Assembly: GCA_964036665.1 (NCBI GenBank)
Contig: OZ038532.1
Span: 17,449,037-17,513,036 of the forward strand
Direction: 5' to 3'
Length of the DNA stretch: 64,000 bases
Origin: Gordius sp. MW1
Taxonomy: Eukaryota > Nematomorpha > Gordioida > Gordea > Gordiidae
The position numbers were made by a program, and so were the translations under genes. The first letter of the stretch is position 1. Each line of letters starts with the position of its first letter. Positions 23,861 through 34,091 of the stretch are shown here, piece by piece. Under the pieces are notes generated by a model. That model was not told where the DNA came from, did no database searches, and saw nothing but the letters and a program-made list of their open reading frames with translations.

Positions 23861-24039
23861 GAATTATCAATGGTATTAACAATTAATTTAATTTAAAAAA
23901 GGCTGGCGCCAATAACTTGGTGGACGACGGACGGACGACGGACGGACGACGGACGGACGACGGACGACGGACGGACGACGCACAAAAAACGAGCCCATAA
24001 ATTGCATAGCAATTAAAAACACAGGACCGTCTTATCACT

Positions 24040-24415
24040 TTAAAACCAATTCTCAGACCCATCAAATATGCACAGAAATTTCATAAGAATAAGTCAAGCC
24101 TAATCGGAGGAGTTTAACTACAAACACCGTGACAGGAGAATTTTATATATTAGATAATATATCTTCAACTAAATAATCTTATGTTATTATTACAGTGACA
24201 ATGCTACTTTTTATTAACATTGCAATGTGTACTATATATGTTATGAATAATAATTAAGAGTATCCACTCGTACCTTTGTGGTTCCTATAACAATACTAAA
24301 ACTTGCAATCAAGTCTTTAGGACATGATGGTTATATCAAAGGGGCCTTACTTATTTTAATCAATATAAATTGAAGGCCCCGGCTACCCAAATATTATTGT
24401 AAACTATACCAGTCA
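24040..24415. other. Intergenic, nothing identified
   Basis: AT-rich flank between the repeat domain and the AGTTGTTAAATTGC repeat. No feature supported. Confidence 0.35.
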
Positions 24416-24417
24416 GT

Positions 24418-24670
24418 AGTTGTTAAATTGCTCGCTTTAGCAATGCTAACTATGTGCTAGCACGCACACTGAGCTATTTAATATGTTAGTTAGCACAATG
24501 TGTGCTAGCTGTTCGGTGCTATAGTTTTAACAGTAGCATGTAAAAATGCTCGAGAGGTTAGTCGAAGCAGCCAAATCTGTTAAAGCTTTTAGCAGAAGCT
24601 CGAGCAGTAAATTCGAGCAGATAGTAGATTGAATTGCTATTCGTTAAAATTTAGTAACTTACAATATTTG
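24418..24670 (+). repeat. AGTTGTTAAATTGC repeat, copy 1
   Basis: About 253 bp, nearly repeated at 30486-30745 in the same orientation. It contains GCTAACTATGTGCTAGCACG, GTGCTAGCTGTTCGGTGC and AGTAAATTCGAGCAGATAG. The outer ends AGTTGTTAAATT and AATTTAGTAACT are inverted, suggesting a MITE. The two copies now flank the nested hAT/gypsy insertion and a Helitron end. Confidence 0.75.
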
Positions 24671-25065
24671 CTTATGGTTAGAGCTGTTAAAGGAACTAGT
24701 TCCAAGGAATTAGTTCCTGGAACTAGTTCCTTTTTTAAACAAAAAAGGAACTAATAAGTTCCTTTTTAAAATGAGGAACTGGAACTAGTTCCTTTTTTTC
24801 TCAATTTATCGCAAAAGGAACTATTTACAAGTTCCTTTTAAGTTCCTTTTGCCAATTTCAATTTACATTAGAATTTTTAAAATTAATTTATAATTTAAAT
24901 ATTATTTAGTATTTTAATCACGGTAGTGTTTGTTAAATAAATTTTTCGACTTATGGTAATTTATATAAAGTTCATTTCCTTTAATTGGTTTTTAATTTTT
25001 ATCATATTCCTAAATCTCAACAGGCTGGACCTAGTTTATAGAAATGGATTTTTTTGAATTAAAAA

Positions 25066-25290
25066 ATGATGAAAAGAATGAATCAATTGAACTTTTTTTT
25101 GCTTTCTAATAACCGGAATTTAAGTCTTTTAGACAGTTTTCCCCATTTAAAAAACTATTTATTAAATATAATACGCCATTATCATCAAGTGCCCCTGTGG
25201 AAAGATTATTTAGCTTGGGCAAAATTTTATTTGGAGACAAGCGAACATGTCTTTTAGATGACAACTTTGAAACAATATTTTGTTAAAATC
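25066..25290 (+). pseudogene. hAT transposase C-terminal relic, frameshifted
   Basis: One frame reads SLLDSFPHLKNYLLN. A second frame just after it reads SSSAPVERLFSLGKILFGDK and then LLDDNFETIF, matching the conserved hATC helix (S-A-x-V-E-R-x-F-S). A one-base shift separates the two. It lies inside the hAT element at 24679-30267 and is non-functional. Confidence 0.8.
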
Positions 25291-25483
25291 AAATAAACAT
25301 TTATTACCTGATGATTTTTATAAAATGTAATATATAATATATTGGTTTTACGAATTAATAAAAGATGTTTGTACATTATAAAAAAAATTAAAAAAGGAAC
25401 TTCAAAGGAACTGAACTGGAACTAGTTCCTTTTTAAAATGAGGAACTAGGAACTGGAACTAGTTCCATTTTAGGCAAAGGAAC

Positions 25484-25860
25484 TGAAGTGTTTTATTTCA
25501 TTATTTTTAAGAGATACTTATGCGAAAACATGAATAATAAAATGTTAGTTTAAAGGTTGTGCTTATCTAGCTGCGCAAGCCCATTATCATTTGAATAATC
25601 AGGCGATGATTGAATACAAGCGAGGGGCTATTAAAATAAAAATAACGTGATGGTTAAGTACAAGCGAGAGGCTATTAAAATAAAAATCACGTGATGGTTA
25701 AGTACAAGCGAGGGGCTATTAAAATAAAAATCACGTGATGGTTAAGTACAAGCGAGGGGCTATTAAAATAAAAATCACGTGATGGTTAAGTACAAGCGAG
25801 GGGCTATTAAAATAAAAATCACGTGATGGTTAAGTACAAGCGAGGGAAAGAGCCTCTACA
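25484..25860 (-). repeat. 3' LTR of the CsRn1-type element
   Basis: 377 bp. It contains five tandem 44-bp units with ATCACGTGAT, a perfect 10-bp palindrome around the E-box CACGTG (one unit is degenerate, AACGTGAT). The other LTR has the same five units. Confidence 0.93.
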
Positions 25861-25893
25861 ACTATCCTCGGGGCTCCACTCGGAGAGTTGTGG

Positions 25894-28422
25894 CTAGTGT
25901 AGTAGTTTATAGCGCCAATGCACGTGCCTTCCTCTCGATGTGATGTATGGGTTTTCTTTTGATTTTGTTAGGTCTGGGTCGGAGTTAGCTGGTCCGGCGA
26001 TGTCGTCGGAGGGACAAACTTTGGGTGGATTTACATTTTCGGTATCCGTAAGCGGCTGAGTTGAAGTATCTAAATATGCAGGTTTCAATCGCTCGATCGA
26101 AACTGAGTCAGCTTTTCCGTTTTTTTCAATAATGAAATATTTAGCATGTTTTGACTTTACTCTGAACGGGCCGTCATATGGTGGCACCAAACTTTTTCGA
26201 ACGAAATCATTACGGATAAAAACGTATTTACAGTCCCTAAGAAGTGAAGTTGTACTCGCATTTGTCAATTGTGTCCTGACTTTTTTAAAAGGTAACTGGT
26301 AAAAATGTTGTTTTAGGCATTTAATAAATTCGGAGGCGTTATGAGGTGTTCTTGAGTTCGTGAAAAATTCGCCGGGAAGTCTAAGTGTAGTGCCATAAAC
26401 TAATTCGGCTGGAGTGCAACCTAAGTCTTCCTTGATTGTGGTTCGAATGCCAAGCAAAATTAATGGTAAGAGCTCATCCCATTTGTTTGTGTCACCTTGT
26501 GCCATCAAGGAACTTTTCAACTGTCGATGAAATCTCTCAATCATGCCGTTGGCTTGTGGATGATAGGCAGTGGTTGTGATGTGATTTACACCAAGGAGTT
26601 GCGTGAGATTCCGAAATAATTGGGACTCAAACTGGGGACCTCTATCTGTTGTGAGGCTTGATGGTACTCCGAGGTCAGCTATCCAATCCTTGATCAGAGC
26701 TTTTGCAACCGTTTGGGCTGAGGTGTCACGGATCGGCATGGCGACAGGCCATCGTGTGAAACGGTCAATAATGGTGAGTAAGTGGGTATATCCATTCGAC
26801 GGTGGTAGTGGACCAACGAGATCGACGTGGATGTGGCTAAATCGAGCGTCAGGTTCAGCAAATGTGCCTAAAGGGGCTTTTATGTGACGATGAATCTTCG
26901 ATTTTTGACAAGCAACGCATGATTTGGCCCATTTCCTTACATCCATATTGATGGAGGGCCAAACAGATCGACGTGAAATCAGCTTAAGCGTTGCACGCGT
27001 ACCAGGGTGTGATAAGTTGTGGAAGTTATCAAAAATTACGCGTCTGAGTGAAGTTGGAACAAGTGGTCGAGGTGAGGTTGTGGACATGTCGCATTGCACG
27101 GTCAAATCAGAGCCAGGTATAGGAAGTTGCGTTAATTTTAGGGACTTTAGGTCCTGAAATGCCGACTTTTCTTCCATCTGAGCCAAAGCTAACCTTTCTA
27201 CTACGGGCCTGTCTTTAAAATCAACGGAATCAATTTCAGACCTTGAGAGGGTGTCAGCGACTACATTTGATTTGCCAGCTATATATTGGAGATCGGTAGT
27301 ATATTGCGAAATATAGTCTAACTGTCTAATCTCCCGCGGGGAGTATTTGTCGATAGGTGTACTGAAAGCATAAGTTAGTGGCTTGTGGTCTGTATAAATA
27401 GTGAATTCATGACCTTCTAAAAAATGGCGGTAATGGCGGATTGTTAAATATATTGCTAATAATTCGCGACCGAATGCACTGTATCGCTGTTGAGTTTTTG
27501 TTAGCTTTTGGGGAAAAAAGGCCAAAGGCAGCGTATTACCGTTAGATGTTTGATGTAATACGGCTCCTACAGCTGAGTTGCAGGCGTCGGTGGTGATTGA
27601 GAGTTGAGCGTCTTTTTGAAGATGGGAGAGAGGCACGACATTGCTTAAAGCGAGTTTGGCGTTGTTAAAAGCAGTCGAAGCTTCCGGGGTGCAGGAAATT
27701 GTCTTCTTTGAACCGTCGAGCAAATCGGTGAGAGGTCTGAGTAAATCGGCACACATCGGAATAAACCGTCTATAAAAATTAATCATCCCTAAGAAGCGTC
27801 TCAACTGAGTCATCGAAGTAGGCTGTGGGAAATTAAGGATTGCTTCCATCTTGTCCTGAAGGGGTGACAAACCTTGAGGGGTGATTTTGTGTCCCAAAAA
27901 ATTAATTTCGTTTTGGCACCATACGCATTTATCCTGACTGATTTTAATCCCGAAAGACTTGAGTCTTTCAAAAACCAGTCTAATATGATTGTGGTGTTCA
28001 TCAATGGAAGAACTCGCGATGAGTACGTCGTCAAGGTAAACAAAAACAAAGTCAAGTTCTCTAAAAACTTGGTCCATAAAGCGTTGAAACGTCTGGGCAG
28101 CGTTGCGAAGGCCAAATGGCATGCGAAGAAATTCAAAAAGACCGAACGGGGTTGTGATGGCGGTTTTAGAAATATCCTCGGGGGCCATTGGAATTTGGTG
28201 GTATGCCCTGACTAAGTCGATCTTTGAGAATACCGTTTTATTGCAAAGGGTCAGCGCAAAATCATGGAGGTGGGGAAGTGGATAACAGTCGGGAATTGTA
28301 CGACTGTTGAGCATGCGATAGTCGCCACAAGGTCTCCAATCTCCCGCGGCCTTCTTGGGTACCATGTGCAGGGGTGAGGACCAGTCACTGTTAGAGGGAC
28401 GGATTATACCAAGTTCGAGCAT
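25894..28422 (-). CDS. pol: pol: RT, RNase H and integrase of the CsRn1-type element
   Basis: 842 residues without interruption. [36 protein letters not shown] and the catalytic [13 protein letters not shown]. RNase [19 protein letters not shown] and [11 protein letters not shown]. Integrase: an HHCC finger (H-x3-H ... CVACQKSK) and DDE residues in [21 protein letters not shown] and [13 protein letters not shown], then a GPY/F-like [10 protein letters not shown]. The frame begins inside the region before RT. Upstream sequence continues in another frame from about 28500, so a one-base shift, next to a six-base run of G, separates it from gag-pro. The stop lies 33 bp before the 3' LTR. Confidence 0.93.
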   Translation of the reverse strand: MLELGIIRPSNSDWSSPLHMVPKKAAGDWRPCGDYRMLNSRTIPDCYPLPHLHDFALTLCNKTVFSKIDLVRAYHQIPMAPEDISKTAITTPFGLFEFLRMPFGLRNAAQTFQRFMDQVFRELDFVFVYLDDVLIASSSIDEHHNHIRLVFERLKSFGIKISQDKCVWCQNEINFLGHKITPQGLSPLQDKMEAILNFPQPTSMTQLRRFLGMINFYRRFIPMCADLLRPLTDLLDGSKKTISCTPEASTAFNNAKLALSNVVPLSHLQKDAQLSITTDACNSAVGAVLHQTSNGNTLPLAFFPQKLTKTQQRYSAFGRELLAIYLTIRHYRHFLEGHEFTIYTDHKPLTYAFSTPIDKYSPREIRQLDYISQYTTDLQYIAGKSNVVADTLSRSEIDSVDFKDRPVVERLALAQMEEKSAFQDLKSLKLTQLPIPGSDLTVQCDMSTTSPRPLVPTSLRRVIFDNFHNLSHPGTRATLKLISRRSVWPSINMDVRKWAKSCVACQKSKIHRHIKAPLGTFAEPDARFSHIHVDLVGPLPPSNGYTHLLTIIDRFTRWPVAMPIRDTSAQTVAKALIKDWIADLGVPSSLTTDRGPQFESQLFRNLTQLLGVNHITTTAYHPQANGMIERFHRQLKSSLMAQGDTNKWDELLPLILLGIRTTIKEDLGCTPAELVYGTTLRLPGEFFTNSRTPHNASEFIKCLKQHFYQLPFKKVRTQLTNASTTSLLRDCKYVFIRNDFVRKSLVPPYDGPFRVKSKHAKYFIIEKNGKADSVSIERLKPAYLDTSTQPLTDTENVNPPKVCPSDDIAGPANSDPDLTKSKENPYITSRGRHVHWRYKLLH

Positions 28423-29824
28423 GTGAGTAAATTCGTCTCGGGCAATCTTAAGCTTGTCCGGGAAGAGTCTCCTTGGTTTTGAGCAAACCGGGGGGCCGTT
28501 GTGTGGATATAGTGTTGAGTGCTATGAGTTACTTGAGCCTTATAATCAGAAGGGAACACTATGGAGGCATACTTCTGAAGTAGTGATTTGATGGGGGAGG
28601 TGCCAATTATCCCAACTTGTATGTTGATTGACGTAGCGAGTGTAGCCTTACCTGCAGATGTTAATGTCGTTTGAGTGTCGAAGAGCTGCTTCTTTTTAAT
28701 ATCAACTACTAGATGGTAGTGATTAAGAAAATCGGCTCCGATGATTGGCTGTTTAACGTCTGCTATTGTAAAAATCCATCTAAATTCTTTGCGTAGGCCG
28801 AGGTCCAAAGTGAAAAGCTTTTGGCCATATGTTTTGATAGGGGTAGAATTGGCGGCCTGAAGTTGCACATATGAAGGGGTCAAGGAATGGTCTCGAGAAG
28901 GCGGAATAACGGAAATTTCCGCGCCTGTGTCAATGAGAAATCGCTGACCCGTGGATTTGTCGAATATGTAAAATAGGCGACTAAGTTTTAGACCAAGTCC
29001 AGGCGTCGCCATCCCTGGGTGGTCTACTAGTTTGTCGAGGGGGGGGGGGTTAAATGCGCAAGGTTGCACGCATTTGAGCGCCTTGTCTTTAAAGCGGTAA
29101 TGGTACCAACAAAGTATATTTGGTTGAATATGCGCGCTAGGGTGGCGAACGGTAGAGGGATTGCGGCGTCTCGAGTTGGAACGATCACGTGGCCTATTGA
29201 TTGAGATTTTTAAATTTTGTACCTCCTGTGTGAGTTTTCCAATAATCTCCCTAAGCCGAGTCGATTCATCTTCCGTGACTACATTTACAATTGGACATGT
29301 GGAGTTGTGGTAGGTCTCTACAATTTTGTCCGCAGTTTCGGCCAATTTGGAGAGGGACTGCTCGTCAGAAACAATTGCCAAAATGCCGGTCATGTTTTTT
29401 GGAAGTTTTTCTAACCAAAGTTCTTTAAGAACTCGTTCATCCATGGAATTCGTTCCCAGAAGATTTTTCATGAGACGCAGAAGCTGGGATGGGGTGCGAT
29501 CTCCTAATTCGACAGTTGTGAGAAGAGCACGAAGTCTGCAGAATCGGATTGGCTAGTGCGGTCTATGATGGCTGCTTTCATGGTTGTATAGGGTAAAATG
29601 TCGGGCATATTTTGTAGGATGTCTTGAATTTCGATGGTTATTTCCAGTGGCAAGGCTTCTATTAAGTACCCAACTTTGGTAGCTTCGCTTTTTATCTTTC
29701 TTACCAAGAAAAGAGCCTCTATTTGGATGAACCATGAGCGGGGGTTTATATTGTTAAACTGTGGCAGTTTAAAATATGTGGCATTTTCGCTTTTAACCTC
29801 CATATCAGATGGTTGCGTGGACAT
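28404..29824 (-). pseudogene. gag and protease region, two frames
   Basis: The first frame (29504-29824) starts MSTQPSDMEV at the gag ATG. A second frame takes over and runs from about 29545 to 28404. The join needs a single-base shift near 29535, in the capsid-like part. The second frame has a CHCC finger, CWYHYRFKDKALKCVQPC (C-x2-H-x9-C-x3-C), the unusual nucleocapsid motif of CsRn1-type elements. It then has the aspartic protease active site FLIDTGAEISVIPPS. A run of ten G at 29040-29050 is a further place where frame could be misread. Probably one fused Gag-Pol originally. Confidence 0.88.
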
Positions 29825-29828
29825 TTTT

Positions 29829-29839
29829 GGGTCACCAAA
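29829..29839 (-). other. Primer-binding site, tRNA-Trp type
   Basis: Immediately after the 5' LTR on the minus strand: TTTGGTGACCC. TGGTGACCC is complementary to the 3' end of tRNA-Trp, the primer described for the CsRn1 group. The gag ATG follows within a few bases, so the leader is extremely short. Confidence 0.75.
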
Positions 29840-30217
29840 TGAAGTGTTTTATTTCATTATTTTTAAGAGATACTTATGCGAAAACATGAATAATAAAATG
29901 TTAGTTTTAAAGGTTGTGCTTATCTAGCTGCGCGAGCCCATTATCATTTGAATAATCAGGCGATGATTGAATACAAGCGAGGGGCTATTAAAATAAAAAT
30001 AACGTGATGGTTAAGTACAAGCGAGAGGCTATTAAAATAAAAATCACGTGATGGTTAAGTACAAGCGAGGGGCTATTAAAATAAAAATCACGTGATGGTT
30101 AAGTACAAGCGAGGGGCTATTAAAATAAAAATCACGTGATGGTTAAGTACAAGCGAGGGGCTATTAAAATAAAAATCACGTGATGGTTAAGTACAAGCGA
30201 GGGAAAGAGCCTCTACA
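29840..30217 (-). repeat. 5' LTR of the CsRn1-type element
   Basis: 378 bp. It differs from the 3' LTR by one extra T in a T-run and one A/G change. It should contain the promoter, and the 44-bp E-box units would lie in U3. GAAC follows at 30218, matching GAAC before 25484. Confidence 0.93.
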
Positions 30218-30289
30218 GAACTGGTACTTGACAAGTTCCTTTTTAAAAGGAACTTTTAACAGCTCTACTCATGGTATATTATAAAGTTA

Positions 30290-30480
30290 CTAGCTGACCA
30301 GGCAAACGTTGTTTTGCTATATATATTATTTCTAGAAATACTATAAGTGTATGGGTATGTAATTATGAATGAAATAAGAATGGAGCGTTGTGACGATGTT
30401 GCCTATAAAATGATAATACACTAATAATTTATTAATTTCATTATTTATATATTATTAAATTATTTTTGGTACCTATATAT
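30290..30480 (-). mobile_element. Helitron 3'-end fragment
   Basis: On the minus strand it ends GCAAAACAACGTTTGC(C)..GTCAGCTAG, followed by T. This is a 6-bp stem hairpin and a CTAG terminus, the signature of Helitron 3' ends. The roughly 190 bp inward resemble 17025-17220, the tail of the degraded Helitron. No 5' TC end was found. Confidence 0.7.
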
Positions 30481-30485
30481 ACTAT

Positions 30486-30745
30486 AGTTGTTAAATTGCT
30501 AACCTTAGCAATGCTAACTATGTGCTATGCTCGAGCACGAACACTAGCTGTGTAACATGCTAGTTTAGCACAATGAGTGCTAGCTGTTCGGTGCAATAGT
30601 TTTAACAGTAGCACGTAAAAATGCTCGTGAGGTTAGTCGAAACAGCCAAATCTGTTAAAAAATTTAGCAGGACCACGAGCAGTAAATTCGAGCAGATAGT
30701 AGATTGAATTGCTATTTGTTAAAATTTAGCAACTTACAATATTTG
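30486..30745 (+). repeat. AGTTGTTAAATTGC repeat, copy 2
   Basis: Second copy of the element at 24418. Similarity continues beyond it (GTATATTATAAAGTTA), matching the sequence on the far side of the hAT insertion. Both copies therefore descend from one duplicated segment, and the hAT element entered copy 1 afterwards. Confidence 0.75.
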
Positions 30746-30924
30746 CTCAAAGTATATTATAAAGTTAATATATTAGAGTTTTATAAGAAATTAAGCATGT
30801 TGAGCATAAAATGATGGATTGCACGATAATAAGATGAGATTGTATATTTGACCTGACATGTAATTATATACATTTTGAGTTTTTAGGTATAAATATTTGT
30901 ACAGGTGGTTAAATAAATATATAT

Positions 30925-32245
30925 GAGGTAAATGTCATAATCTATGTTTATGATGCGATTTAAATTTTTTTTTCATATTGTGACTCACCAAGCGCTTAAA
31001 AAATGTTTTTCAACTTTGAAATTAAGATTTTTGAAAGTTTAGCGGTCGCCCAGACAAATGTCATAATCTACATTCATGATGCGATTAAATTTTTTTTTTC
31101 AAATTGTGACTCACCAAGCGCTTAAAAAAAGTTTTTCACCTTTGAAATTAAGATTTTTGAAAGTTTAGCGGTCGCCTAGGTGACAAATGTCATAATCTAC
31201 ATTTATGATGCGATTTAAATTTTTTTTTCAAATTGTGACTCACTAAGCGCTTAAAAAATGTTTTTCACCTTTGAAATCAAGATTTTTGAAAGTTTAGCGG
31301 TCGCCCAGGTGACAAATGTCATAATCTATGTTTATGATGCGATTTAAATTTTTTTTTCAAATTGTGACTCACTAGGAGCTTAAAAAATGTTTTTCACCTT
31401 TGAAATTAAGATTTTTAAAAGTTTAGCGGTCGCCTAGGTGACAAATGTCATAATCTACATTTATGATGCGATTTAAATTTTTTTTTCAAATTGTGACTCA
31501 CCAAGCGCTTAAAAAATGTTTTTCACCTTTGAAATTAAGATTTTTGAAAGTTTAGCGGTCGCCCAGGTGACAAATGTCATAATCTATGTTTATGATGCGA
31601 TTTAAATTTTTTTTAAATTCTGACTCACTAGGAGCTAAAAAAATGTTTTTCACCTTTAAAATTAAAATTTTTGAAAGTTTAGCGGTCGCCCAGGTGTCAA
31701 ATGTCATAATCTATGTTTATGATGCGATTTAAATTTTTTTTTCAAATTGTGACTCACCAAGCGCTTAAAAAATGTTTTTCACCTTTGAAATTAAGATTTT
31801 TGAAAGTGTAGCGGTCGCCCAGGTGACAAATGTATTAATCTACATTTATGATGCGATTTAAATTTTTTTTTAAAATTGTGACTCACTATGCGCTTAATAA
31901 ATGTTTTTCACTTTTGAAATCAAGATTTTTGAAAGATTAGCGGTCGCCCAGGTGACAAATGTCATAATCTATGTTTATGATGCGATTTAAATTTTTTTTC
32001 AAATTGTGACTCACTAAGCGCTTAAAAAATGTTTTTCACCTTTGAAATTAAGATTTTTGAAAGTTTAGCGGTCGCCCAGGTGACAAATGTCAGAATCTAC
32101 ATTTATGATGCGATTTAAATTTTTTTTTTTCAAATTGTGACTCACTAAGCGCTTAAAAAATGTTTTTCATCTTTGAAATGATTTTTGAAAGTTTAGCGGT
32201 CGCCCAGGTGACAAATGTCATAATCTATGTTTATGATGCGATTAA
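30925..32245 (+). repeat. Roughly 128-bp satellite, about ten copies
   Basis: Unit: CAAATGTCATAATCTA, TTTATGATGCGATTTAAA, T-run, CAAATTGTGACTCAC, AAGCGCTTAAAAAATG, TTTTTCACCTTTGAAAT and AGTTTAGCGGTCGCCC(AGGTGA). Two subtypes, CTATGTTT and CTACATTT, partly alternate, suggesting past dimer amplification. No coding frame spans the array. Confidence 0.92.
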
Positions 32246-32382
32246 TACATTTTCACCTCGGAACTTGAATTGACATGGGCATATTAATACGTCTAAAGCC
32301 TCATTAGACTCTTTCCTTAATTAATTTAACTCAAACTTTTTAGTCCATTGATATTATCATCATCATAAATTATAGCTTATAG

Positions 32383-32475
32383 TAGAGACCTGCACGGCCT
32401 GGCCCGCGGACGGGCTTGAACGGGTCGAAATATAACTTAAAAGGCTCGGGCCGGGCCTAGATATACTTAAGGCCC
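32383..32475 (+). mobile_element. Truncated TAGAGACCTGCACGG hAT end
   Basis: TAGAGACCTGCACGGCC followed by CGCGGACGGGCTTGAACGGG repeats. It is the left end of a TAGAG-tribe hAT element; no matching right end was found nearby. Confidence 0.65.
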
Positions 32476-32654
32476 GATAAAAAATTAATTAGATTTAGTA
32501 TAAAAGAAGGTGTTAATTTTTTTATAGCTCTAATTTATAATTATATTATGTGGGTATATTAAATTAACAAGGAAGGTTAAACTTTATTTCCGTACATTAA
32601 TTCATCAATATCTCAACCCGCATTATATTAAGGTTATTTATACACGTGATCCAT

Positions 32655-32780
32655 TTGGCGTAGAAATTAGAGGGGGGGGCAGTTTAGGTAGGGTAATAAA
32701 TGTTTTTTAGACCAAGAATTTTTGGATTTGGAGGGGGGAGACAGCTACCCACCTTTGCCCTCCCCAATTATACCCTCTAG
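32655..32780. repeat. GGCGTAG MITE remnant
   Basis: TTGGCGTAGAAATTAGAGGG then G-rich and C-rich arms. It belongs to the G-run MITE family, with the right end eroded. Confidence 0.55.
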
Positions 32781-33052
32781 CAATATTGAGTGAATTTATT
32801 ATTATCTAAGATTATTTATATATATACCTATTAACAAAGTTACTTTTGCAAAATATCAGGGTTTTTCATATTTATTAATAACCTAAAAATTTAAATGGTG
32901 GAAAAGCAAAGAAGCCAAATAACTTTATTAAAAACATTCGAGCCTTAATTAAAGAGTTTTAAAGTCTATTTGGCTTATATAGTTTAATGTATTCCGAAGT
33001 GCCACATGTAAAATAAATTTTTATCCTGTAGGTCGCCTCTTAAAAGTTAGAA

Positions 33053-33118
33053 GGGGGGTATTTGAAATTTCTAGGGCGGGGGGTCCCCCCCCCGGGCTCC
33101 CCCCTGAAAGAAACCCTG
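33053..33118. repeat. GGGGGGTATTTGAAATTTCT / AGAAACCCTG repeat end, copy 1
   Basis: A 66-bp G-run/C-run segment ending CCCCCCTGAAAGAAACCCTG. A near-identical segment ends the hAT fragment at 41497-41565, so it is probably a hAT terminus. Here it abuts the RTE fragment. Confidence 0.65.
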
Positions 33119-33416
33119 CGTATAGCCCATGATTCCGAGCTATACAGGACTGTTGGCTGTATGATGGATTTATACAGTGCGCCTTTTAGTCTTCTCGGAA
33201 CGTTTTTGTCACACAGAACGCCTATCAAATCCCTCCACTTAAGCCATCCGGAATTTATCCTTGCTTGGATTTCTTTATCCATTCCACCATCCGATTGAAG
33301 TGTTGATCCTAAATATTGAAGGAATCCACGCTTGTAAGTTGCGAATCGCCTAAAGAAAGGGATGCATTTAGCTGGTTTTCATCCGATTTAAACTTTGTCT
33401 TCATGTATTAATTGCT
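33119..33416 (-). pseudogene. RTE-type LINE reverse transcriptase, C-terminal part
   Basis: Minus-strand frame with GSTLQSDGGMDKEIQARINS, GWLKWRDLIGVLCDKNVPRR and LYKSIIQPTVLYSSESWAI, the region after the RT catalytic core in RTE-class elements. A stop codon lies just upstream in the frame. Its N-terminal neighbour is at 40378-40797, and the two are separated by the 33417-40377 insertion. Non-functional. Confidence 0.88.
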
Positions 33417-33819
33417 ATGCAATTTATGGGCTCGTTTTCGGTTGTCCGTCCGTCGTCCGTCCGTCGTCCACCAAGTTATTGGCGCCAGCTTTGTGACCTG
33501 GAGGTGTCGGGTTTAAGCCAGGGAGGGGACGAATCTTTTTTTAATTTTTTTAAATTAAATTAATATTTTGTTCTTGTTAATACCATTGATAATATGAATT
33601 TTTGACCGTCCGCTGGTTACTAACCAATGAAAAAAATGACCATTGGCCAAATAAATCGAAATTTTTAATTGCTATATGCATTTTATGTTATTTTTTCGTC
33701 TTTGAATATATGCCCTTTCCTACAAGAGCCTACGCCTCTACTGATATGGGTCCCTGTGCCCCTTACCAAAGCCTAGGCCTTTACTGATATGGGTCCCTGT
33801 GCCCCTTACCAAACCCTAT

Positions 33820-33860
33820 GCCTTTACTAATGTGGGTTCGAATCCCTTAGAGGGCAAAAT
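33820..33860 (+). repeat. tRNA T-arm-like segment in the repeat family
   Basis: CTAATGTGGGTTCGAATCCC followed by TTAGAGGGCA has the B-box consensus and a T-loop. Related copies lie at about 35258-35285, 35521-35543, 39863-39892 and 40130-40160. No matching 5' acceptor or anticodon arm is seen, so these look like the 3' half of a tRNA-derived SINE carried in the repeat. Confidence 0.55.
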
Positions 33861-34091
33861 TTTTATTTATTTTTTAAATTAAATTAATATATTGTTCTTG
33901 TTAATACCATTGATAATATGGCTTTTTGGTCGTCCGCTGGCTACTGACCAATGAAAAAAATGACCATTGGCCAAAATGTGAATCAAAAAATTTTTTTTTC
34001 GTTTTTGAATTGGTTAATATTGATAATTACCCTATGGCCTCTCCTACAAGGGCCTATGCCTATACTGATACGGATCCCTGTGTCCCTTACC

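Larger units (their letters stand above)
19500..24028. repeat. Composite repeat domain between GGGCCTTCGGCCC and GCATAGCAATTAA termini
   Basis: The left end has the palindrome GGGCCTTCGGCCC. The right end reads GAGCCCATAAATTGCATAGC. The same pair of ends bounds the 33417-40377 insertion in opposite orientation. Inside are CCAATGG tandem repeats, a 60-bp GCATAGCAATTAAAAG repeat cluster, GGAC microsatellites and about 1.5 kb of unrelated AT-rich DNA (21500-22980). It is probably several overlapping insertions of one family. Confidence 0.6.
25484..30217 (-). mobile_element. Young Ty3/gypsy LTR retrotransposon, CsRn1 type
   Basis: Two direct LTRs (25484-25860 and 29840-30217) start TG and end CA, differ by about two positions in 378, and are flanked by GAAC on both sides. 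On the minus strand the order is 5' LTR, primer-binding site, gag, protease, RT, RNase H, integrase, 3' LTR. The PBS motif, the CHCC gag finger and the domain order fit the CsRn1/Kabuki group. The near-identical LTRs imply a recent insertion, but single-base frame breaks in gag and before RT make this copy defective as sequenced. No env frame. Confidence 0.93.
24679..30267. mobile_element. hAT element with GGAACTAGTTCC repeats, split by a gypsy element
   Basis: TIRs TAGAGCTGTTAAAGGAAC at 24679 and CTTTTAACAGCTCTA ending at 30267. Flanks CTTATGGT and CTCATGGT match at 7 of 8 positions. Subterminal zones are packed with the palindrome GGAACTAGTTCC (24695-24850, 25395-25480, 30218-30258). Removing the gypsy insertion (25484-30217 plus one 4-bp duplication) leaves an element of about 850 bp, a typical non-autonomous hAT derivative. 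Confidence 0.9.

Noticed and set aside
25600..25860. Regularly spaced 44-bp repeats that look CRISPR-like
   Set aside because: Units are contiguous without unique spacers, occur in both LTRs, and the genome is eukaryotic.
25861..25893. An env-like gene making the gypsy element an errantivirus
   Set aside because: Only 33 bp separate the pol stop from the 3' LTR, so there is no room for env.
26603..28285. Several plus-strand frames of 60-113 codons
   Set aside because: Antisense shadows of the gypsy pol gene.
33820..33860. A tRNA gene
   Set aside because: Only a T-arm/B-box-like half is present. No 5' acceptor, D or anticodon arm can be drawn, and the segment recurs within a repeat family.
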